Below are positions 34,398-46,300 of a DNA stretch of 64,000 nt, piece after piece. Positions within the stretch are counted from its first letter, which is position 1; each line of letters opens with the position of its first letter. A program made the translations under genes and the position numbers. This stretch comes from Myxocyprinus asiaticus (lineage: Eukaryota; Chordata; Actinopteri; Cypriniformes; Catostomidae). The DNA lies in contig NC_059348.1 in NCBI RefSeq assembly GCF_019703515.2, positions 25,042,156-25,106,155 of the forward strand. The letters run 5' to 3'. Below the pieces are notes generated by a model. It was not told where the DNA came from and did not search any database. It worked only from the letters and a program-made list of their open reading frames with translations.

Positions 34398-37300
34398 CCA
34401 AACCCCGCCCCCACCCGTCCTTTTTCTGTCCCATTCCTGCCCCCAGAAGACAGGGCAGTAACATGCCCAAATCTTTTCCCCCTGCTAACGCTCTCTCTCT
34501 CACCTATCCCTCCCCGGTTGGTGAGCCCAGTCCCATGGGTATGGTAGGGAAAACTAGGCTGGTCTGTTGGAGCTGCGGGGAGCCAGGGCACTTCCAGGAC
34601 CGGTGTCCAGTAATGGAGGTGGGCACTCTGGTCCGGGTCCCCAATGCTCCACAGGCTGCCCCCGAATGAGCTGGGGCATATCAGATACCGGTGAGTACCC
34701 AGGGGGATACATATCAAGCTTTGGTGGATTCAGGCTGTTCCCAAACCTCCATCCACCAACAACTGGTACAAGACAGGGCATTGGGCACAAATAATCGGGT
34801 GAAGGTGCGGTGTGTGCATGGGGATATTCACACGTATCTGGTTACCATTGAGATACTATTCAGGGGGAGAAAACATGGAGTAGAAGCCACGGTTAATTCC
34901 CACCTCACCCATCTGCTGATTTTGGGGACAAATTTTGGGGTCTGATTTTATTGAGGGAAATTTGTGCGGATGGGTCCTGTGAAATAATGTCTCGGTGTGT
35001 AACGTGTGATGCTATGGCTGGAGAGTCTGTGCCAGGGCCATCTACGTCTGCTCTGCGTCAAGAGGATGCAAGGGAGGAGGTCCCCGCCCTCAGGGAATTC
35101 CCTGAAGGGGATTTCCCTCTAGAGCAGTCACGTGACAAGTCCCTCAAACACGCATTTGACCAAGTGAGAGTAATCGATGGTCAACAGCTCCAGCCTAACG
35201 TTGTGCTCGCATACCCATATTTTTCAATTATTAAAGATCAGTTGTATCAAGTGACGCAGGACACTCAAACAAAAGAGAATACAGCCAGTTATAAGTACCG
35301 AAGAGCTGTCGGGAAGCTCTCTTCTAGGTGGCTCATCGTAATCTGAGTGGTGGTGGTGTAGTGGACTAAAGCACTGAACTGGTAAGCGGAAGGTTGTTGG
35401 TTCAATCCCCACAGCCACCTCCATTGTGTCCTTGAGCAAGGCACTTAACTCCAGGTTGCTCCAGGGGGATTGTCCCTGTAATCAGGGCACTGTAATTTGC
35501 TTTGGATAAAAGCATCAGCTTGGATTACATGTAAATGTAATCCAATGGCTGGCCATTTAGGACACTTAAACACTTAACCAAATAATGGCCTGTTTTTTTT
35601 TTTTTTTTTTTTTGGCCAGGCATTCACGGGGACATTTGCAGGTTGTGTGTGGTGTGCCGTGAATGTCAGTTGGTGAATCCAACGTGTGCTTGATGTCATA
35701 CGGGAAACCTGGGAGGAGGGACCTTCAAACAGTAAAAACAAAATTCAGTACATTCTTGATCTTAAAACAAAACTCCACACTTTGGGTCAATTAACACAGG
35801 GAAATTTGCTCCAAGCTCAGGAACGTCATAGCCGGCTGTATGACAGGGTCACTTGACTACAGGAATTCACACCGGGAGATAAAGAGCTTGTATTGCTGCC
35901 CACCTCAAGCTCTAAATTACTCGCCAAGTGGCAAGGGCCCTTTGAGGTCACACGGCAATTTGGTGATCTCGATTATGAGGTTAAGTGGATGGATAGGGGT
36001 GGGGCACGTCAAGTTTACCACCTCAATCTCTTAAAAGCTTGGAGGGAGGCAGTCCCTATGGCCTTGGCGACGGTAGTTACAAGTGGAATTCACAGACATG
36101 TTCTCGCCTCTCCCCCGTCACACAAACCTCATAGAGCACCACATCGAGACCACCACGGGGGTGGTGGTTCGTAGCAGCTCCTATCACCTTCCTGAACACA
36201 AAAAAGGTAGTTCAGGAAGAATTAGAGGCAATGCTCAAGATGGGCATAATAGAAGAGCGATTGGGACAGCCCGGTGGTTCTGGTACCTAAGAGTGACAGG
36301 ATGGTCCGATTATGTGTGGACTATCGAAAAGTGAAAACGGTGTCTAAACTTGTTGAGTGCCCAATGCCGATTGACGAATTGCTCGATCGGTTGGGCGTGG
36401 CTCAATTTTATTCGACACTGGATTTAACAAAGGTTATTGGCAGATCCTCTTAACTCCAATCTCCCCATTCCATTTGGTTTGATCGGGGCCCCTGCCACGT
36501 TCCAGGGTCTCATGGACATGTGACATTTGCTGCCGCTTATCTAGAGAGAAATCATCATTTATAGTAATGATTGGCAGCAACAAATGCAACATCTAAGAGC
36601 CGTCCTGAGATCGCTGTGGTGGGCGGGGCTCTCGGCCTACCCGAAAAAAATGCAAAATTGGGCGTGGGCAGGTGCATCCCCAAATTAACAAAACCGCAGC
36701 GATCACGGTCTGCCCAGCGTCCAAGACCAAAAAGGAGGTGAGACAGTTTCAGGGGCTGGCTGGCTACTACCAAAGGTTTGTGCCTAGTTTCTTCTAGTCA
36801 CCAGCCCGCTGACTGATCTCACAAGAAAGGGGGCTCCCAATCTGGTCCAGTGGACGGAGTCTTGCCAGCAGGCTTTTCTAAAAGTGAAATCTGCACTTTG
36901 TGGGGACCACTCTTACATGCTCCAAACTACACTCTCCCCTTTATTGTGCAGACAGATGCATCTGACAGAGGGCTGGGGGCAGTGCTCTCACAGGAGGTGG
37001 AGGAGCGACCAGTGCTGTACATTAGTCATAAACTCTCGCTGAGGGAAACTAAGTACAGCACCATTGAAAAGGAGTGTTTGCCAATCAAGTGGGTGATCCT
37101 CACCCTCCGCTACTACCTGCTGGGGCAGGCCTTCACCCTCTGTTCAAATCATGCCCCACTCCAGTGGCTCCACCGCATGATGGATACCAATGCGCAGATC
37201 ACCCATTGATACCTGGCACTTCAGCCGTTCAAATTTGAAGTGATCCACAGACCGGGGGCACAGATGGCTGTGGCTGACTTTCTCTCCAGAAATGGGGGGA

Positions 37301-40300
37301 GTTCGCAGGCTAGATGTTGCCTCGGCCTGAATCGGGCGGTGGGGTTATGTGGTGATGGGGGCGTGGTCGTGTGTCTGTTTGTGGGAGAGGGGGAGTGGTG
37401 TGGCTCGTCAAGCTGGTTGACGTGATTTCTAACAGTTGTTTCTTGTTACAGTGATAGCGGGGAGAGACCTCAAAAGCAGCCAAAGCACGCCAGAGAGAGA
37501 GAGAGAGAACGACACCAGAGTGCAGTGACCGGCGTGCCTTATTGTGTTTAATTATTGTTGTGAAGCTGAAGTGTTCGAGAAGTTTGTAAACAGTGTTGTT
37601 ACATTGAACTGACTGAAATAAGAAAACCCTGAGAAGGCTGCACTCAAATAGACTGAAGGCAGAAAATAAAAGCTTACCTGAAGCGCATCACTGCTCCCCA
37701 TCACCTCCTTCCAAGCCCGAACCTTAAAACTGTGTTACAGCCTCGCCACGCAGCCTGATAACCATGAAGCAAGCGATTCGACAAACTTCTACTCATCTTT
37801 AGACTATAACACGACTTTCCTCCCGCCCTGGATAAACGCTTCACTCATATGACATTTATTTATAAACATCAGACTAAGGTATTTATTCAGATACGTTTTT
37901 TCAGGTTCCTTCTAATTTCAAGATAAACCAACCTTAAATGACATTGTATGTACGCACACGCAAGCATGTTTCCTGACATTGCTTCACATATGTTCCCGAA
38001 ATTTAAACTAGCAACCAGTTGTGTTCAGGCATCTGCAGACGCTACGTTTACCACGTTACCATGTTTACCATTGGCACAATAAATCCCTAAGCAGCACAAA
38101 TGTGCCATCCAAGTGCCGCAACTGCAGTGTCTTTCGGGCCGTGTGACTAAACCTCCCACTACATTGTAAACAGCACCGGAATACATTTTGGATTATTGTC
38201 TGTATCGCGGTTGAACTTTCGCGGCACATTTCTCTCCATGCTGTGAATTAAAACTGCCACCGCATGGCAAGAAATGTGCACCTCATTCTGTTCACGTAAC
38301 ACGTACCTGGTACACATTCTGTCGGAGAAGTGGAGGAGGAAGGCAGAGCGGCTTCAAGTGAGTCTGACAGAATTGAACAAACAGGATTTTTCAGGTACTG
38401 ACTATTTTTTGCAGCCGTCCAAGCTAAATTTCGGCCCGGTGAAGCAAATTCAATGCAGTTAATCTTGCATTCCGAATATGCTTCTCTTCAGTCACATGCA
38501 GCTGTGTTTCATGTGATTTTCGCACCGCTATCTCTGAAGCATGAAGGTGCGCGTGAGTCTAGCAGGCTTCGGTTGGGCTCCACAGTAGTGATGGGTCGAA
38601 TCTTTTATGTGACTCAGAAGAACAAGTAGTCTCAGAGAGTGATTCATTCATTTTGTGTTGGCCGCGCATGTGCATTGCGCAACCTTCGTTCGTTTGTTAC
38701 GTGAAAACCGCATAGGTGCTGTACAGGAAACAGAAATGATTAGTTCACCTTTCAAATCTTTTGGTCCGAGTCGTTCGTTCTTTTGTTACGTGACAGCCTT
38801 ATACGCTATGCATTGCTCACACAGGAAACAGAAATTATTAGTTCACCTCTCAAGTCTTCTGGTCCGAGTCGTTCGTTCTTTTGTCACATGACAGCCGTAT
38901 ACGCTATGCACATATAGCTGTCACATGACAAAATACGAACGACTCGGACAAGAAGATTTCAGAGGTGAACTAATCATTTCTGTTTCTGATAATTTGTCCT
39001 TGGCTGCATTATAAATTTTTCCTCATTGGGACTATAATCAAAGTTTGCGTAAGTAGACGTGTTGGGGGTATTTGGCTATTGAAAATGTAACATTTTAATT
39101 TAATTCTGCTCAAATTAACGAATTGAACGAAATGACTTGAATAAAGATTCAAGTCAGTAAAATGATCCGATCTTCCCATCACTACTCCACAGACACTTTC
39201 GCTACTCAACCCGGTTTCTCTCTATCGCGGCACAAACTTCAAAACTTACATGGCCCATTTAAATTCTTATGAGTTTTTTATCTTAAAGTGCTATGAAGTA
39301 ATACATCTCAAACAGTGAGAGAGCCTGACATTCTAACCAAAACTGGCGAGGAAAACAGCTATGCGTCAACAATTATGTGTCATCTGTCATGGAGATTTCT
39401 TTAAACTACACATCATAACCCTTAATAAAATTCAGTTCAAATGATGTTCGATATTGGAAACAAAACCAGCTTTGCTTTCAGGTATTCAAATATTGTCTAC
39501 AGAGATGACTTAAACCATTAAGATCCTAATGAAGTGTTTGTATAATAATGTATAGAATAATACTAGTCAACATCATCAGACTGAAATATGAAATTTAGCA
39601 TTGTGGAAAGGCTGATTACCACTTTTTGAATACCAGCAATTGTTTTGTTTTTTTACTCTGACTATGTTTGTCAAGTTCCAAATAAAGAGAAAATTATATA
39701 AGAGGAAGTAGTTTTAATTTAGAAGTATTTAATTCAATGACTGGATTTTCAAAAATAGGCATTACAATATGGTTATTTAATATATAAAAATTGTCTTTCT
39801 TTTTTTTTTTTTTTTTTACTATATCGTGATATGTATCGTTATCGTGATATAAAACTAGTGATATTGTAATATAAGATTTTGGTCATATCGCCCACCCCTA
39901 GTGGTGCCCTTTTTATGCCGTATGAAGTGCTGTGTGTTCTTCCCAAACAATTCAACCTTAGTTGTCAGCCCACAAAACATTTTCCCAGCACCATTGTGGA
40001 GCGTCAGCTTGATCTTTGGTAAACTTCAGTCACACAGTTGGTAAGCAACGGTTTCCTTTGTGGTGTCCTGCCATAGACACCATGCCTGTTTAATGTTTTC
40101 CATATAGTTAACTCGTGAACAGAGATGTAAACCAGTTCCAATGATTCCTTCAAGTCTTTAGCTGTCACTCTAGGGTTCTTTTCTTTTCTTTTTTTTTTTT
40201 TTTTTACCTTTGGAGCATTCTGCAGTGTGCCCTTTGAGTCATCTTGGCTGGATGGCCACTTCTAGGGAGAGCAGCCACAGTACTAAATTATCTCCATTTA

Positions 40301-43300
40301 TAGACAATTGTCTAACTGTGGACAGATGAATATCTAAGCTCTTCGAGATAACTTTGTAACCAGCTTTATTCAAAGCAACAATTCTTGATTGTAGGTCTTC
40401 TGAGATCTCTTTTTTTTTTTTTTTTTTTGCCAGGCATGGTCCATGTCAGCAGATGCTTCTTGTGAATAGCAAAACACTGTTTAGTGCTTTTTATATGTCA
40501 AAGTAGCTCTAACCCTCACCTCCAATCTTGTTTAATTAATTGGATGCCAGGTTTGCCAACTCCTGACTCTTTTGTTATTCCTTGACTCTTTTTATTTTTT
40601 TTAGCTTTTGTTGACTAGGGGTTCACAAACTTTTTCCAACCTACACTGTGAGTGTTTAAATTATGTATTCAATATGTACAAGGACAATGCAATAATTTGT
40701 GTGTTATAAGTTAAAACAGATTGTGTTTGTTAATTATTGTAACTTAGATGGATATCAAACCAGATTTTAAGACAAATTTATATATAAATGCGGGTAATTC
40801 CAAAGGGTTCACATATTTTTCTTACCACTGTAGCTAGTCAGATGCACTATCATATAGGTAGATAGATACATAGATACATGCACATATGTGTTGTTGCATT
40901 GTACTTACATTTAAAGGACCTGCTATTAATTATATTTGTAGTTACTGTGTTAACCTTACCCCAACCCAACACTCCTTAACCTATGCGAATGTCAATCTCA
41001 GTAGCATCGAATGTTGGTCTTGTATGACTTTTGCAGAACAACATGTAGTTACACAATAAGAACATTGTATTGTAGGTATTTTAATGTTAGTACCCAGTAG
41101 TTAAAGGGATAGTTCACCCAAAATTGAAAATTCTCTCATCATTTACTCCATTTCAGATGTGTATGTCTTTCTTTCTTCTGCAGAACTCAAACTAAGCAAG
41201 TGAATGGTGGCCAGACCTTTGAAGCTCTAAAAAGCAGATTAAGGCAACATTAAAATAATCCATTTAACTCCAGTAGTTTAATCAATGTCTTCTGAAGTTA
41301 TCCAGTTGGTTTTGGGTGAGAAAAGACCAAAATATAACTCCTTTTTCACTGTATCATGCCATTGCAATCTCTTGGCACAATCATGATTTCAAACTCGATT
41401 ACACTTCCTAGTGCTTGACGCATACGCAGAGCACTAGATGTCGCTATAGGACATGTGTAATCGAGCTTGAAATCATATTCGCAAAGGAGGCCGCTGTCAA
41501 GATTTATAGTGAAAAAGGAGTTACATTTTGATCTGTTCTCACCTAAAACTGATTCGATCGCTTCATATGACATTGATTAACCCACTTGTGTCGTATGGAT
41601 TACTTTTATGCTATCTTTATATGCCTTTTTGAGTTGCAAAGGCCTGGCCACCATTCACTTGCATTGATGGGACCAACAGAGCAAAGATATTCTTTTAAAA
41701 GTCTTTGTTTGTGTTCTGAAGAAGAAAGAAAGTTATACACATCTGAGATGGCATGTGGGTGAGTCCAAAACTGTTCTCAACTGATAAGAGAATTTTCATT
41801 TTTGGGTGAACTAACCCTTTAAAGACACCTAATCTAAAGTGGGACAGATTAAAGTTTTTGACAGTTTTGGAGTTTGATTAGTCTTGACAGATTAGTTAGT
41901 TAGTTAGATTTTTTTGATCGTTCACTGTACCCAAACCGTCATTACGATCAGTTAGAAACATGCAACATGTCAAAACAGTCTGTAGAGAATTTTTGGGATG
42001 TAGCTGTAGTAATGTTAAAATTGACCTTTAAGAGTTATATTTTATTATTTGGATTTAGCATTGTTTTTTCCCCTGCTGTCTGTGTCCTATCTGAACACAC
42101 TTGCTACCCATTTTGGGATGTGAGCCACTAACATTATTTCCTTTTTTTCCATAATCTTGCAGCTTTAGAAAACATGACCTAATATGTCATATCCCTACTG
42201 TTTTCTTTCTACAGCTCCCGATTCTGGTGTCCTCGGTGGTCAGCTTGTATTTCTTGGAGTTGACAGACATTTTTAAACCAGTGCGTTCAGGCTACAGCTG
42301 CAATGACCGCAGTCTCAGCATGCCTTACATTGAGCCCACAAAAGAGGTTATCCCCTTCCTCATGCTCTTTAGTCTGGCTTTCGCAGGGCCGGCGGCAATG
42401 GTAAGCACCAGAGTTGCACTCACACTTTATTTAGTCTAGAGGACACTCTTACTGAATCATTTAGGCATTGTGTTTGATCTCTGTTAGAGGGACAAGAATG
42501 AATATTGAAATGATTATATAATATTGTTAATTTTTTATGTTGTGCCTCCAATTTCTGTGTACTTACCTAAATTTGAAGGGGATGAATAAATCTTTGCTGT
42601 ATTTTACTGTAAATTGCTGCTTGTTTAGTGCATATTCATTTTAAAATGCGGAGTGTGAAATTTCTGCGTCACTAAAATAATATAAAAATGTAAAATGTAT
42701 GTGAAAATGTAAAAATTACCATTTTCAAAGAAGTTTTCATGAACACTTCTGTCTGCCATTGGTTGGCTCATGACATTGGTCAATGTTGCTGTGTTGTCAG
42801 GCTGGTCAGGATGCTCAAAGAAACAAAGCAATGTTTTTATAGCACCGCAGTGTTTAAACGTTTCAGAGAATCTATCTACCAATGTAAATTAGTGTATTTT
42901 ATAGTGAAATATGTCTAACCAAAATTCTTCACTTTCACACGTTACTTTAAGTCTCTCAGATTAAACCCACAAGCCCTTATTTCACATGAAGAAAGACCTT
43001 ATAAGATTCTGTTTTTCTTCCTTCTATCATCTCAGGCGTGACACAGGGCCCCTCTGTGACACACCATGTCATTAACATTGAGTGTAGGAACCCACACAAC
43101 AAATAACATTTGCCGTTACACGATTGTTAAATGAAAGTGAAACCGGAGCACTTTGCATTCACTAAAATCCTTGTGTAAATTTTCACGAGAGTTTGGCATG
43201 AACCTGTGCAGACGGCGTGTGCATCATAGCGCTTGGAGTCTGGTTTAGAAGTGGTTAATCTTCACACACTCTTTAGGAGCTGCACTCAGTGCTCAGTGAG

Positions 43301-46300
43301 ATGGAGTTCAACTTAATGAGACACTCATTCCCTTATTTGGACAGTAAATTGTGATTTGAAATTAAAGTGCACAATAATCACGGTTATCTCAAGTAAGATA
43401 AAATAACTGCGATTAGATGATTATTTAATCATCACGAAAGGTCAAGGCCTCTCACCTTATCTAAATTGTTAGCATTTATATATGTATTCTCTCTCTTTTT
43501 TCTCTTTCTTGCTCTTTGGCTGTCATGTTCTTTCTCTTTTGCATGTTTTCTTCTCCCCTCACTGCCAGGGCAGTTTTGACTGCCGCCGACCCAGCATGCA
43601 TTTAAAGCATGAGCTGGGCGACAAGGCGCCAAGCCTCTCAGTTCATGTTGTGAGTGCATCGTCAAAACCCTGGGTGATAAACGCATGAGTCTAATAGATT
43701 GGCCTCAAATAGCCTTTTACCATCTGTATACATGTCTATATGTGAGGTTTACACAATCACTGCAAAGGCAGCTCAGATAATTGCCAATGGAAATTTCTCC
43801 AAGGCCTAGCTGTCACACCCCTTCTGAATTTCTAATATGCAAATTTTTGGATCTTTAAAATTTTTTGGATATTATAGCTTATATCGTGTATTAGCTGGAT
43901 TTTAGAAAGTAGGTCACTGGTTCACAGCTGCTGTTATCTTATGTTCAAAATGGCTTCAAATAAATGCATTATTCCAGTGTCGATCTCATATCGTTATTGT
44001 GAATAAGTACCTGTATTCATAAGAGAGCAGATTCATTCAATGTTTAATGACAAATTTGTTTCAACTTCTCAGTACCTCACTTGGATACCAAGTACCTCAT
44101 CATATTATGTGCTCCACCATACTGGCATAATTAGATTTGCAAGACAGTTATTCTCATTTAACTTACTCAAAAAAACACATCTTAAAACAGCCTAAGATGG
44201 GTTCCTAGTCTAAGCTGGTTTAAGCCAGTCTGGCTGGTCTCCCAGTCTGTCCAAGCTGGTCTTCATTTGGTCTAGCTGGTCTGGCCAAGCTGCTTGGTCT
44301 AGCTGGTCTGGCCAAGCTGCTGCTTGGCTGTTTTATCTGGTTGGCCTGCTGGTCTTCAAGTATGATTAGCTAAAAAGTGCCCAAAGCATGTATACTGAAA
44401 TCAACCCCATTCAGCCAATTACTAACAAAAGCCATCCACCATCAGACAATTTTGCATCAATTTAAGCATAAACGCATTTCCATCTAGTGCAATTGATAGC
44501 ATGTTGGGTGAGTAAACTCCAAGACATGGGTTCTGATCCTGTGAAAACCAGGGAGTAATTGTGTTAAATTGTGAGTGCGATTTCGGGGGTTGAATTTTCA
44601 CTTTAAAATGATATTTTGACTGCACTGAGGGTAAAGTTTAGGTTTGAGGATTGGGTTAGGAGTAGGGCTGGGCGGTATATCTACTTTTTAAGGTACATCG
44701 ATATATTTTCAAATGAGATATAGGATGAGACAATACTGTTTTTTCAGAGTTTTTGCTTTAATGTTATATTTTGGCCACTAGCGGTCCCTATGGTACTCAT
44801 GTCTATCTTGTGCCTCTTGTAATCAGTGCCATTGTTTTCACATGTGCCTCGTTCTGGGCTGTGTATTTAAGCTGATCACTTCCTTTTGTTTCTTTGCTTG
44901 GTTATTGATGTTCCTAGCCAGTTGCTGCCGTAAGTCTGCTCTAGTTCTAAGTACTAAACTTTGAAAGCCTTTTGGATTGTTTTTTTTCCCTGTGTTTATT
45001 TTTGCTGTTTTTTGGTGTCTTTTTCCTGAGTTCTTTGGAGATTGTTTTTTTCCTCCTTTTGGATCCTTTTTGGACTAAAGATTTTTCTGTTTTGTGGTGG
45101 TCAGTAAGAAATTGCTTTTTGTACCCTTTTTGCTATTTTTGTTAATAAACTCTTCTGAGTTCATTTAAGAACGCGTCTGACTATTGGGTTCAACTCCCTT
45201 CTGTGGCTCAGTGGTGGAAATTAAGACTCTCGCGCCAGAGACCCAAGTTCGAATCACAGATATAGTTTGATGTTGCATTACATAACCTGTTTCTTCCGTA
45301 AAGCCGTGCCTGTGTTTGCATCTTTCCTCTCTCATAACTCTCTGCTTACTGCCAAAGAAGACCTGGTTAGTAAAAAGAAAAACAATGGTTCAATAATTTG
45401 GAGATGGTTCAGATTTAAAAGATCAGATGAGCAGCAAAACCATGTCATCTGTAGAGAATGCCATAAACAGGTTGCATCCAAAAATGGAAGCACTTCAAGT
45501 CTCTTCCACCATTTACAATTGCGCCATAAACTGCAGTACGAAGAGTGTGTTAAACTTTGTGGTGCTGCTGCAACCCTGGCCGCGAAGCCTTCGCAACCCA
45601 AAAAGTCTTCTGCCCCGAAACAAAGCACGTCGCAAGCTTCATTTACCATCTCAAATGTGGCTTTGTCTTACAACTAAACATTTAGCCCACTTCGTAGAAA
45701 ATACCAAGATGGTATCGCCATTCAGCCTAAAAATACCGGGATATAATTTTTGTTTCATATCGCCCAGCCCTAGTTAGGAGGTAGAGTTAAATAAATATGC
45801 ATTCCTGTTTACTGTATTACATCATTTACAACTAAAAATACAACTCGCTTGTGGCGCTACCCTGGGGACATTTCACCTGGAAACTTCCAGCTTTGGCCAC
45901 CGGGGGAAAGTGTTCGAAATTTCAGTAAGCACAGACCCAGTTCAGCAGCAGAACTTTCGAACTACTTTTTGCCGAATTCACAGTGTAATCATTCTTGACC
46001 AACTGAAAAGTGCCCAAAGCCCCTCTAAAACCAGCAAACAGACCAGGCTTGTCTAAGACCAGCAAACAATCATCGGCAATGTAAGCTCTATCGCAAATGC
46101 TTTTCCATAACTTTATCCTGGGCATTATGAATTTGTTAGCTTTGCCACTGTTAATGCATGGAGACTTCTATTTTGATCTGCAGTGAAGCATGGGGAGAAA
46201 TGGCCACCTCAGCCCAAATATTTGAGTCATAATTTTGTCTTTGGACTCGCATCTAATGACTCAACACACCTGCTTCAAATACCTTGGGATTTAATGTCCA

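Larger units (their letters stand above)
33719..37739 (+). mobile_element. Gmr1-like Ty3/gypsy element (integrase before RT), 5' truncated
   Basis: Order on the plus strand: SCAN-like gag (33719-34330), CCHC knuckle (about 34566), protease (34705-34945), integrase N- and C-terminal parts (35100-36070), RT (36090-36800), RNase H (36850-37300), then a 3' LTR-like tail ending gtgttaca at 37739. Integrase upstream of RT is diagnostic of the Gmr1 group. The copy is broken by frameshifts, a SINE and an integrase-core deletion. Confidence 0.85.
44663..45772 (+). mobile_element. hAT element with BED zinc-finger remnant and exact 8-bp target duplication
   Basis: 1110 bp, terminal repeats tagggctgggcg / cgcccagcccta, flanked by GTTAGGAG at 44655-44662 and 45773-45780. 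It encodes only the N-terminal BED-finger part of a transposase. The segment 44760-45250 looks like inserted LTR- and tRNA-like sequence. Confidence 0.88.

Noticed and set aside
34210..34717. Minus-strand Arg/Glu-rich frames over the Gmr1 gag
   Set aside because: Produced by the (TC)n microsatellite read in reverse.
45195..45262. Possible glycine tRNA gene
   Set aside because: An insertion between the arms prevents a cloverleaf.
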